Of a stretch of DNA of 64,000 nucleotides, positions 1 to 8,487 are shown piece after piece. Both the position numbers and the translations under genes were made by a program. Position 1 is the first letter of the stretch, and each line of letters starts with the position of its first letter. Below the pieces are notes generated by a model. The model made no database searches, was not told the origin of the DNA, and saw only the letters and a program-made list of their open reading frames with translations. Source of the DNA: an uncultured Clostridia bacterium (GTDB taxonomy: Bacteria; Bacillota; Clostridia; Oscillospirales; Ruminococcaceae); NCBI GenBank assembly GCA_947631995.1, contig CANRNT010000003.1:1-64000 (forward strand). The letters are read 5' to 3'.

Positions 1-230
1 TTACTTTGCTTTATAAGATTTTTTCACTTTGTTTGGCGTTCTCTAAGAGAACGCGGAAAGAGAGCGATATCTTCTCAAAGGAAAATCCCTCTCTTGCAAG
101 GGATTAGCGTTCCCGTTTGGGAACAGCGGTTGCTTGCAGACGCTACACCCCCTGTGACCCTTGGCAGTTGCGAAGCAACTGTAAAAAAGAGGTCAATCGA
201 AAACTTTTCCTTTCTTGACAAGACTTTAAA
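1..230. repeat. Serial-hairpin intergenic repeat, copy I (window edge, composite)
   Basis: tttgctttataagattttttcactttgtttGGCGTTCTCTAAGAGAACGCggaaagagagc... CAGTTGCGAAGCAACTG ...gaggtcaatcgaaaactttt. Confidence 0.8.
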
Positions 231-344
231 GTTAGTGCAAAAGTTGAAGTCATAACATCTTGCTTCTTGCCTCTATCTAAACCGCAGATATAAAAAACTA
301 CCGCAAGGTCGTAAAAACCGTTTCTAACCTCTAACTTCTTACTT

Positions 345-1118
345 CTAACCTCTGGCAGCGTACCTGCGCGCCAGCACCTCATACTCCATCTTCCCTCCGA
401 AGATGTCCAGCGCGGAACCTACCGTAAAATCTACCTTTTCGCCGCCTAATTCGCCGAGCATTTCAATGTCGCTGTACGACGATATCCCCCCTGCGTATGT
501 CACGGGCACATCGCTCGCCGCCAGTATCTTCACAAGGTCGCCGTCAATACCGCGCGACTTGCCCTCCGCGTCAACAGCGTGCACAAGCAGCTCATCGCAG
601 CTGCCCGACAGCCCCTGCACCGTGCGCTCACTCAGCGCCATGTCGCTTTTCACGCTCCAGCGGTCGGTCATAACAAAATATTCTCCGCAAAGCTTCTTGC
701 AGCTAAGGTCAAGCACAATGCGCTCTTTGCCAACTTTCTCTATAAGCCTGCCCAGAGCCTCTGTATCAAGCGCGCCGCTCCTGAACACAAACGACGTCAC
801 TATAACATGGCTCGCGCCTGCGTTCAAAAACTCCGCGGCGTTTTCATCGTCTATCCCTCCGCCGACCTGCAAGCCGCCGGGGTACTCTTTAAACGCCTCA
901 AACGCCTGCCGCTTGTCAGCCTCGTAAAACTCCGTGCCTTTAGCGTTGAGAAGAATAACGTGTCCGCCCGTCAGACCGTCACGGCGGTACATCTTCGCAA
1001 AATGCGCCGCGCCAAGGTCTGAAACAAAATTTTCTGCCGCATTTTCGCCAAGCAGTGTAGAACCCACTATCTGCTTCACCCTGCCGTTGTGTATGTCAAT
1101 GCACGGACGGAACCTCAT
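345..1118 (-). CDS. hisA: Eukaryote-type HisA-like phosphoribosylformimino-5-aminoimidazole carboxamide ribotide isomerase
   Basis: N-terminus MRFRPCIDIHNGRVKQIVGSTL and TIM-barrel-like GGGIDDENAAEFLNAGASHVIVTS resemble the eukaryotic HIS6-type HisA; AGGAG lies ~8 nt before the ATG at 1118. Confidence 0.85.
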   Translation of the reverse strand: MRFRPCIDIHNGRVKQIVGSTLLGENAAENFVSDLGAAHFAKMYRRDGLTGGHVILLNAKGTEFYEADKRQAFEAFKEYPGGLQVGGGIDDENAAEFLNAGASHVIVTSFVFRSGALDTEALGRLIEKVGKERIVLDLSCKKLCGEYFVMTDRWSVKSDMALSERTVQGLSGSCDELLVHAVDAEGKSRGIDGDLVKILAASDVPVTYAGGISSYSDIEMLGELGGEKVDFTVGSALDIFGGKMEYEVLARRYAARG

Positions 1119-1129
1119 ATCTTTCACTC

Positions 1130-3076
1130 CTACTTTGCCTTTGTAACAATCTCCTGCTCCAGCTTTTCAATGAACGCCGCCCTGTCGAGCGCGCCAAGCT
1201 CGCCCTCTTTTCTCGAGCGCACCGAAACACAGCCGCTCTGCATTTCCTTGTCGCCGATTATCACCATGTAAGGTATCCTTTCAAGGCGTGCGCCCTTTAT
1301 CTTCGTGCCGATGTTCTCGTCACGGCTGTCAACAGTTACCCTCATGCCCTTTGCGGTCATGTCCTGCGCCAGCTTGTTTGCGTATTCAAGATGTTCATCG
1401 CCTATCGTCATAATTCTCGCCTGCTCGGGCGCAAGCCACAGCGGCAGTACACCTGCATACTTTTCAAGCATATACGCAAGCGTTCTCTCATAACAGCCCA
1501 GCGACGTCCTGTGTATGATGTACGGCAGCTTCTTCTGACCGTCCTTGTCAACATAGTACATACCGAACCTCTCGGCAAGCAGCATATCTATCTGTATAGT
1601 AACGAGAGTGTCTTCCTTGCCGTATACGTTTTTGTACTGTATGTCAAGCTTAGGGCCATAGAACGCAGCCTCGTCAATGCCTATGTCGTATTCAAGACCG
1701 ATGTCATCGAGTATCTTCTTCATAGCCGCCTGAGCGTGATCCCATTGCTCGGGCGTACCCTCGTACTTGTTGTTCGGGTTTGCAGGATCCCATTGTGAGA
1801 ACCTGAACGTGCAGTCCTCCAGCAGTCCGACGGTATCAAGACAGTATTTTGCAAGCTCCAGACAGCCGCGGAACTCTTCCTCCAGCTGATCGGGGCGCAG
1901 AATGTAGTGACCCTCCGAAATTGTAAACTGCCTTACCCTTATAAGGCCGTGCATTTCGCCGCTGTCCTCGTTTCTGAAAAGGGTAGAGGTCTCGACCAGG
2001 CGCATAGGCAATTCCTTGTAAGAACGCTGCCTGTTGAGGAATACCTGATACTGGAACGGGCAGGTCATCGGGCGCAGAGCAAAGCACTCTTTCTCCTCGT
2101 CGTGCGGGTCGCCCAGTACGAACATACCGTCAAGATAGTGATCCCAATGTCCCGAAATGCGGTAAAGATCGCGCTTTGCAAACAGCGGCGTTTTGGTAAG
2201 CATACAGCCTTTCGACTGCTCCAGATCCTCTATCCACCTCTGCATAAGCTGTATAACGCGCGCGCCCTTGGGCAGCATTATCGGCAAGCCTTGACCGATG
2301 TAATCTACCGTCGTGAAATATTCAAGCTCTCTGCCTATCTTGTTGTGATCGCGCAGTTTCGCTTCCTCCTGCTGCTTCAAAAATTCGTCCAGAAGCGAGG
2401 CTTTCGGGAACGCAGTACCGTATACGCGGCACATCTGCTTGCCGTCCTCAGCTTTGCCCCAGTATGCGCCCGTGCAAGCTGTGAGCTTGAACGCCTTTAT
2501 TGCGCCAATGCTCATAATGTGAGGGCCTGCGCACAGGTCTATAAAATCGCCCTGCTTGTAAAACGACAGCTTCTCTCCGCGGTCGTCGTGCTTTTTGATG
2601 AGCTCAACCTTGTAGTCCTCGCCGCGCTCCTGCATAAGCTTTGTCGCCTCGTCCGCGGAAAGCTCAAAGCGCTCCAGCTCGTAGTCCTCTTTAACAAGGC
2701 GCTTCATCTCTGCTTCTATCTTGGTAAGGTCGTCGGGCGTGAACGGCTTTTTAACGTCAAAATCGTAGTAAAAGCCCGTGTCGGTAGCAGGACCTCTTCC
2801 AAGCTTAGCGTCGGGATACAGGTTCTTCACCGCCTGCGCCATAAGGTGCGAAGCCGTGTGCCTGAAGGTCTCCTTGCCTGCTTTTGAGTCAAAGGTAAGC
2901 ACCTCGAAAGTGCAGTCGCCGTCAATAACGGTGCGAAGGTCTTTCACCTCGCCGTTTATCTTCACGCAGCAAGCCGCCTTGTAAAGTCCCATGCCGATGC
3001 CCTTGACGATCTCGCTTGCAGGCATAGCATTTTCGACAGTTTTCACACTGCCGTCTTTAAGTGTTAAGTTTATCAT
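1130..3076 (-). CDS. thrS: Threonyl-tRNA synthetase
   Basis: 648 aa with TGS domain, HTASHLMAQAVKNLYP, class II aaRS motifs (RPMTCPFQYQVF, GLIRVRQFTISEGH) and anticodon-binding domain. Confidence 0.97.
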   Translation of the reverse strand: MINLTLKDGSVKTVENAMPASEIVKGIGMGLYKAACCVKINGEVKDLRTVIDGDCTFEVLTFDSKAGKETFRHTASHLMAQAVKNLYPDAKLGRGPATDTGFYYDFDVKKPFTPDDLTKIEAEMKRLVKEDYELERFELSADEATKLMQERGEDYKVELIKKHDDRGEKLSFYKQGDFIDLCAGPHIMSIGAIKAFKLTACTGAYWGKAEDGKQMCRVYGTAFPKASLLDEFLKQQEEAKLRDHNKIGRELEYFTTVDYIGQGLPIMLPKGARVIQLMQRWIEDLEQSKGCMLTKTPLFAKRDLYRISGHWDHYLDGMFVLGDPHDEEKECFALRPMTCPFQYQVFLNRQRSYKELPMRLVETSTLFRNEDSGEMHGLIRVRQFTISEGHYILRPDQLEEEFRGCLELAKYCLDTVGLLEDCTFRFSQWDPANPNNKYEGTPEQWDHAQAAMKKILDDIGLEYDIGIDEAAFYGPKLDIQYKNVYGKEDTLVTIQIDMLLAERFGMYYVDKDGQKKLPYIIHRTSLGCYERTLAYMLEKYAGVLPLWLAPEQARIMTIGDEHLEYANKLAQDMTAKGMRVTVDSRDENIGTKIKGARLERIPYMVIIGDKEMQSGCVSVRSRKEGELGALDRAAFIEKLEQEIVTKAK

Positions 3077-3304
3077 AATTTTACCCTCCTAGTGGTACAT
3101 AAAAATATTGACTTGTATTAAATCGCTGCTGTCGCATCGTCTTGTCGGCTTTAGCCTCCAAGCCGCCTGAAAAATCCCTCGCCGCCATAAACGGTCGGCG
3201 GCGCATACCTTGCGGTATGACGGGCTTTTTTCGTTCACCGCTCTACAGTATTTTGGTTTTCTTCTCATTTCGAGTGTGCCAATACGTTCGCGCACTCTGT
3301 ATGT

Positions 3305-3545
3305 TATGAATTTTTCACATTGTATGGCGTTCCATAATGGAACGCGGAAAGAGAGCAATGCGATGCCACTAGGAAAATCCCTCTCTTGCAGGGATTTTCC
3401 TCTTGAAAAACAATCCACCGGATTGTTTTTCAATTCACCTTTTTCGGAGCGCACTCCGTGTGTTTGTGGGGCTCTGCCCCACACCTCGTGACCCTTTTGA
3501 AAAAGGGTCAATCGAAAACTTTCGCTTTCTTGACAGGACTTAATA
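3305..3545. repeat. Serial-hairpin intergenic repeat, copy II
   Basis: GCGTTCCATAATGGAACGC, GGAAAATCCCTCTCTTGCAGGGATTTTCC, ACAATCCACCGGATTGT, GTGGGGCTCTGCCCCAC, GACCCTTTTGAAAAAGGGTC. Confidence 0.85.
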
Positions 3546-3601
3546 GTTTTGCGTACTGTGGGTCAACGTGTGCGCTCCTGCGTACTACAACTACCCTTAT
3601 T

Positions 3602-4042
3602 CTATCCCCTCAGCCACTGTACGAACGCCGTTTTGTCTACGCGGTTGTAGCCTGCCTGTTCGTAAAAATGCAGCGTGCTTTCCTTTTTCGAGCCCGTCAT
3701 CAGCATCATCTTGTAGCAGCCCTCCGCTAAGGCTATCTCTCTGGCATAGTCAAGGCACGCTGTAGCATAGCCCTTGCAGCGGTGCTTTTCATCTGTAACA
3801 ACATTCTCTATAACTGCATATGGGCGCTGCCCGTGCGTAAGATTTGGTATTATAACGCACACGCAGGAAGAAACGATTTCTCCGCCCTCCTCAGCCACTA
3901 TAACATGGTGTTCCTTGTCATTCAGTATCTTGTCCCATACAGCTAAAAGCCCCTCGCCAACATTTGAAAAGCTCTCGCCGTGAAGTTGGGTGTATAGCTC
4001 TAAAACACCTTGCAGATCGCCTTTTTTTGCCTCGCGTACCAT
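3602..4042 (-). CDS. GNAT family N-acetyltransferase
   Basis: VTDEKHRCKGYATACLDYARE acetyl-CoA-binding motif. Confidence 0.85.
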   Translation of the reverse strand: MVREAKKGDLQGVLELYTQLHGESFSNVGEGLLAVWDKILNDKEHHVIVAEEGGEIVSSCVCVIIPNLTHGQRPYAVIENVVTDEKHRCKGYATACLDYAREIALAEGCYKMMLMTGSKKESTLHFYEQAGYNRVDKTAFVQWLRG

Positions 4043-5367
4043 TACAGCCCTCTCTCTTTCAGCCCCTCAACAAGCCCAACGTAAAACTCGCGCACGTCAA
4101 ACCCCTCGATGTTCTCGCGGTTTAAGTCTATCACATCAGCGTGCGATATACCCCTCTTGCCGCCCGGCTGTAAAAACGTGAAGCTCTCGCCCCACTTCAT
4201 CGAATCTTCCGAAACAAGTCCGTCGTTGCTGCCGTCAAACCTCTTTACAAACAGATACGACATATTCAGCGGAAACTGACCGCCCAGCGCGCCCTTGTTC
4301 ACCGAGCCCACGCTCTGATAGTACACGCCCTCGCTGTCGGGGCACTTTTCGTTGAACGCAGCGCAGTTTTCTGCCGTCAGGTCTTTAACCGCCGCCATAA
4401 AATCGGGGTCGCTGTCGCCCAGCAGCTTCATAGCCGCATTGTATTTTGATGACACCGTGTCGCACAGTCCGTCGCTCGCCTTTTCTATAAGATAATCGGC
4501 AAACTTGCAGCCGCGGTGAGGCGTGTTTACCGTCGTCAGCGACGCCACTTTCTCCGCGCACCCGTGCAAAGTTATCGCACAGCGAGAATCCAGTCCGCCC
4601 TTTGAGTGCGCTATGATGTTCACTTTGCCACAGCCCGTTTTCTCAACTATCGCGTTTATCCTGTCTGCAAGTTCTTTTCCGCTGTCGTATACTGCCGCCG
4701 CCGACTGCTGCTCACCGTAGTAAACAACAGCGCCGTTTTTCTCCAGCTCTTCGGGTATCCTGCCCCAGTAGTTAAAGTATTTCAAATCGCGGAAGAACAC
4801 CCCGTGTACCATAAGTATCGGGTACTTCGTTTTGCAAATCTGCCTGCCCTCGCGCTGTTTGTCGAGCTTTATCTTCTCATTTTCAAACTTCAGCTCTTTG
4901 CCCATTATACGCAGCGTTTTTACAAGCACAATAACGTTCAGCGGCGGAATAAAACCGCATATAAGCATGACCGCCCTGTGCTTTATCCCGAGCTGTACCG
5001 AGGTAAAATAACACCTGAGCATTCCTGCCCAGAATATCACAAACAGCATTAACACCGCAAACACTATGTACCACACTATCTCGGAGACTTTCAGCTCGCC
5101 GAGGACAATTATGCACACCGCCGCGGCTATCGAAAGCGCAAGCGTTATCAGAAATATCCACAGCAGCCGCACTCCGCCTGCAAGTATTTTAAGACGTTTT
5201 GCAGGCTGCTTTTTAAATATCGGCTTTGCGCTTATGAATATCACTATTGCCGCCGCCAAAAGGGCGGTAGACACCCTGCCGCCTATGCCGTAAAACGCCG
5301 ATATACCAAGGCAGTTTACGCACGCAAAGCATATCGCCGACTGTATCAAAGCTGCAAGCCAAGCCAT
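4042..5367 (-). CDS. Membrane-anchored alpha/beta hydrolase (triacylglycerol lipase-like)
   Basis: Hydrophobic N-terminus then YPILMVHGVFFRD and NIIAHSKGGLDSR nucleophile-elbow-like motifs. Confidence 0.75.
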   Translation of the reverse strand: MAWLAALIQSAICFACVNCLGISAFYGIGGRVSTALLAAAIVIFISAKPIFKKQPAKRLKILAGGVRLLWIFLITLALSIAAAVCIIVLGELKVSEIVWYIVFAVLMLFVIFWAGMLRCYFTSVQLGIKHRAVMLICGFIPPLNVIVLVKTLRIMGKELKFENEKIKLDKQREGRQICKTKYPILMVHGVFFRDLKYFNYWGRIPEELEKNGAVVYYGEQQSAAAVYDSGKELADRINAIVEKTGCGKVNIIAHSKGGLDSRCAITLHGCAEKVASLTTVNTPHRGCKFADYLIEKASDGLCDTVSSKYNAAMKLLGDSDPDFMAAVKDLTAENCAAFNEKCPDSEGVYYQSVGSVNKGALGGQFPLNMSYLFVKRFDGSNDGLVSEDSMKWGESFTFLQPGGKRGISHADVIDLNRENIEGFDVREFYVGLVEGLKERGL

Positions 5368-5383
5368 TTTACGTTCCCCCGTT

Positions 5384-5728
5384 TCAATTGCCGAAAAGCT
5401 CTTTTATCGAGCCTATGATATTGCCGAAAAAGTATGTGTACTCGTATATGACCCACAGCCATATCACGCAGACCATAAGCAGGCTCACCGTGTACACCGT
5501 TCGCAAGGTTATCCTCGCGCGCTTGCGGAAGATAGCCCTGCCGTCCTTTACTGAGAGCTGGTCGTAAAATGTACCGAGCCATAGTATGACGATAAAGGAG
5601 GGTATGAATATAAGCATAGCGAGCTTTGAATCGGTCGAATACTGCGATACTCTGTACGCTATGTAATCCAGAAACGTGCAGATTATAACGCTGACCGTTA
5701 TACAACTTACAGACAGTATCTTTCGCAT
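5384..5728 (-). CDS. Small multi-pass membrane protein, function unknown
   Basis: 114 aa with several hydrophobic segments, collinear with neighbouring genes. Confidence 0.6.
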   Translation of the reverse strand: MRKILSVSCITVSVIICTFLDYIAYRVSQYSTDSKLAMLIFIPSFIVILWLGTFYDQLSVKDGRAIFRKRARITLRTVYTVSLLMVCVIWLWVIYEYTYFFGNIIGSIKELFGN

Positions 5729-5782
5729 ATCGTCCGCTTGACCGGCAAGCCTTCCTCCTTTCTTATCGCTTTTCCCTGCTGC

Positions 5783-6262
5783 TTATTCTTTCACGAGATA
5801 GCACACCGTAAACGGCAAATGCGGGAAGCTGCGCTTATCTATCTCCGTGTAGCCAAGCTTTTTGTAAAAATCCTTCAATCTTTCATTGGCATCTATTATA
5901 CCCGCGCAAATGCGTCTGTAACCCATTTTTACGGCTTCCTCCGCCGCAAAGGTCATCAGCCGCGTGCCGTAACTCATATTCTGCTTTTCGGGAAGCACGC
6001 AAAGATGCTTTATCTGCACCTCGTTCTCCCTCTTGTCAAGACCTATAAAGCCTATAAGCGCGCCGTCCTCATAGCAGCCGAACATATCAACGCCGTTCTG
6101 AGACTCAAATATCAGCCTTTCAAGCGTAATGAACGCTGTGTAAGTCGGGCAGTTCAGCTCCGTCAGATGAAACTGTCCCGCTACGGGCGCAAAGCTCCTG
6201 CGAATGACTTCAAGACATTCTCCAAGCTGCGATGCTTCTACTCTGCGAATAATGTCAAACAT
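5783..6262 (-). CDS. GNAT family N-acetyltransferase downstream of a T-box leader
   Basis: LCVLPEKQNMSYGTRLMTFAAEEAVKMGY motif; start moved to ATG at 6262 (MFDIIRRVEASQL) because AAGGAG precedes it and the longer ORF overlaps the T-box and terminator. Confidence 0.85.
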   Translation of the reverse strand: MFDIIRRVEASQLGECLEVIRRSFAPVAGQFHLTELNCPTYTAFITLERLIFESQNGVDMFGCYEDGALIGFIGLDKRENEVQIKHLCVLPEKQNMSYGTRLMTFAAEEAVKMGYRRICAGIIDANERLKDFYKKLGYTEIDKRSFPHLPFTVCYLVKE

Positions 6263-6337
6263 AACTATACACTCCTTTGCGTAAGCCGATATACTCTGCG
6301 AAATATCGGAAAGCCGTATCGGAGCCGTCTCCCCGAT

Positions 6338-6582
6338 AAAAAACAAGACCCGAAAAAGCTCGTAAAATGAGCCTTTTCGGGACGTTTCCAAAATAAAACG
6401 CGGTTCCACCCGTATTCAGTACGCGCAAAGCGCCTGCACTCAAAAGCCTGATAACGCTGGCAAAGCGGCGCTGATTGGGCGCGCTCGCGGGGCGGTATAC
6501 GCGAAAATTTTCCGCTGCCCTGCTCGCAGCACACGCAAGGCTCTCTGAAAGCGGCGTCAGCTTGACGCGTCATCCCCGTTCA
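6338..6582 (-). promoter_or_regulatory. T-box leader with intrinsic terminator; probable ACC (Thr) specifier
   Basis: Minus strand reads CGGGG-AUGA-CGCG...AGAGAG...UGCUGCGAGCAGGGCAGCGG...CGCG-UAUACCG-CCCCG (stem I with specifier loop), then AAUACGGGUGGAACCGCG (T-box sequence), then CCCGAAAAGGCUCAUUUUACGAGCUUUUUCGGGUCUUGUUUUUU (terminator). Confidence 0.92.
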
Positions 6583-6598
6583 CAGCTTTTATAAAGAT

Positions 6599-6627
6599 AT
6601 GTTAACACTATTTTCCCTCTTTGTCAA
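6599..6627 (-). promoter_or_regulatory. Sigma-A type promoter for the T-box operon
   Basis: Minus strand TTGACA - 17 nt - TAACAT immediately upstream of the T-box. Confidence 0.8.
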
Positions 6628-6667
6628 GGGCTTTTGAGCGATTTTTCAACTTTTGTACAAAAATTTC

Positions 6668-6696
6668 TTGACACGGAGAGATAATTATTATATAAT
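6668..6696 (+). promoter_or_regulatory. Sigma-A type promoter for rny
   Basis: TTGACA - 17 nt - TATAAT, ~75 nt upstream of the rny ATG. Confidence 0.85.
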
Positions 6697-6769
6697 AGTA
6701 TTATGCATTGATATGCGAATTTGTATCTTTACAATTTTATACTGAATTTTTAAGGAGGAAGGCTACTAT

Positions 6770-8335
6770 ATGGATACACCAATAGTGATCTTGCTCTGCG
6801 TCGTTTGCTGTATAGTTGGCGCTGCTCTGAGTGGAATTATTTCATTCAGACTGGGTATTAAATACAGAAAAAAGTCCGCCGAGGCTGCAATAGGCTCCGC
6901 TGAGGAGGAAGCGGCAAGGATAGTAAAGGACGCAGACAAGGAAGCTGAAAGTCTTAAAAAAGCTGCTCTTGTTGAAGCAAAAGATGAGATACACAAGAGC
7001 CGCAGCGAAGCCGAAAAAGAGATCAAGGAAAGACGTATAGAGGTCTCAAGGCAGGAAAGACGTATTCAGCAAAAAGAAGAAACGCTGGACAAGAAGATCG
7101 ACAATATCGAGAAAAAGGAAGAATCCTTGAATTCCAAACACAAAGCCGCGGACGAAAAGCTCGCCGAAGCGGAGAGGATAAAGAAAAGTCAGCTCGATAT
7201 GCTCGAAAAGATCTCCGAATTTACCAAGGAGCAGGCAAAGGAACACCTCCTCAGTTCGCTCGAGTCGGAGCTGGTGCACGAAAAAGCTGTTAAAATACAA
7301 AGCTATGAGGCACAGCTCAAGGAGGAATGTGAAAGCAAGGCAAGACAGTATATCTCCCTCGCTATCTCGAGATGGTCGTCCGAACAGGTATCCGAAACAG
7401 CGGTATCTGTCGTATCTCTGCCTAACGACGAAATGAAGGGCAGGATAATAGGACGTGAGGGAAGAAACGTCAAGGCCATAGAAACGCTGACGGGCGTTGA
7501 GCTTATAATCGACGACACTCCCGAAGCTATAACGATATCCTGCTTCGATCAGGTAAGACGTGAGATAGCAAGAATAGCCCTTGAAAAGCTCATCAATGAC
7601 GGACGGATCCACCCGACACGCATTGAGGAAATGGTCGATAAGGCAAGACGCGAAGTCGAACAGAGGATCAAAAAAGAGGGAGAAAGAGCTATACTCGAAA
7701 CAAATGTCCACGGTATCAATCCGGAGCTTGTAAAGCTCCTCGGAAGGCTCCGCTACAGGACCAGCTACCGCCAGAACGTTCTCGACCACTCTATCGAGGT
7801 CGCACATCTGGCAGGCATGATGGCTTCGGAACTGGGAGTGGACGCGGCTCTCGCCAGAAGGGCGGGACTTCTTCACGACATAGGAAAAGCGCTTAGCTAT
7901 GAGATCGAAGGCTCTCATGTACAGATAGGCGTAGACGTATGCAGAAAGTATAAAGAAAGCGCCGATGTGCTTCACGCAATTGAAGCTCATCACGGCGACG
8001 TTGAAACAAGAACAGTCGTAGCGGCTCTCGTTCAGGCGGCAGACGCCATATCGGCGGCAAGACCGGGCGCGAGAAGCGAGAACTACGAGAACTACATCAA
8101 GCGTTTGCAGAAGCTTGAGGAAATATGCACATCATATGACGGCGTTGAGAAATCATTCGCTATACAGGCAGGACGTGAGGTGCGCATCATGGTCTCGCCC
8201 GAAAAGGTCAACGATGAGAAAATGGTATTGGTCGCAAGGGATATCGCCAAGCGCATAGAGAACGAAATGGAGTACCCGGGTCAGATAAAGGTACACATAA
8301 TTCGTGAGAGCCGCGCGATCGAATACGCTAAATAG
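6770..8335 (+). CDS. rny: Ribonuclease Y
   Basis: N-terminal TM, long coiled coil, KH domain ([31 protein letters not shown]), HD domain (LLHDIGKAL), C-terminal [13 protein letters not shown]. Confidence 0.97.
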   Translation: MDTPIVILLCVVCCIVGAALSGIISFRLGIKYRKKSAEAAIGSAEEEAARIVKDADKEAESLKKAALVEAKDEIHKSRSEAEKEIKERRIEVSRQERRIQQKEETLDKKIDNIEKKEESLNSKHKAADEKLAEAERIKKSQLDMLEKISEFTKEQAKEHLLSSLESELVHEKAVKIQSYEAQLKEECESKARQYISLAISRWSSEQVSETAVSVVSLPNDEMKGRIIGREGRNVKAIETLTGVELIIDDTPEAITISCFDQVRREIARIALEKLINDGRIHPTRIEEMVDKARREVEQRIKKEGERAILETNVHGINPELVKLLGRLRYRTSYRQNVLDHSIEVAHLAGMMASELGVDAALARRAGLLHDIGKALSYEIEGSHVQIGVDVCRKYKESADVLHAIEAHHGDVETRTVVAALVQAADAISAARPGARSENYENYIKRLQKLEEICTSYDGVEKSFAIQAGREVRIMVSPEKVNDEKMVLVARDIAKRIENEMEYPGQIKVHIIRESRAIEYAK

Positions 8336-8366
8336 ATTTTTATATAAAATCAAAAAGCAAATAATC

Positions 8367-8395
8367 GGGTGGTACGGGGGATCCCCCTGCCACCC
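8367..8395 (+). terminator. Possible terminator hairpin after rny
   Basis: GGGTGGTACGGGGGATCCCCCTGCCACCC inverted repeat followed by a short T-rich stretch. Confidence 0.4.
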
Positions 8396-8487
8396 ATTTT
8401 AGCAACCGGGATCGGAAAAGCTGCTTCGTACTTTCGGTGAATATTTAATATCTGATGTTGAATAGAAAATAATTAAGGAGCGATATT

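Noticed and set aside
1907-2887. 326-aa plus-strand ORF
   Set aside because: Antisense to thrS; shadow ORF.
3077-3300. T-box leader expected directly upstream of thrS
   Set aside because: No GGGUGGNACCGCG-type sequence or antiterminator found in this leader; only hairpins of repeat type are present.
3089-3511. 140-aa minus-strand ORF upstream of thrS
   Set aside because: Lies across the serial-hairpin repeat and hairpin-rich thrS leader; translation is explained by the repeat, not by a protein family.
7046-7993. 315-aa minus-strand ORF
   Set aside because: Antisense to rny; shadow ORF.
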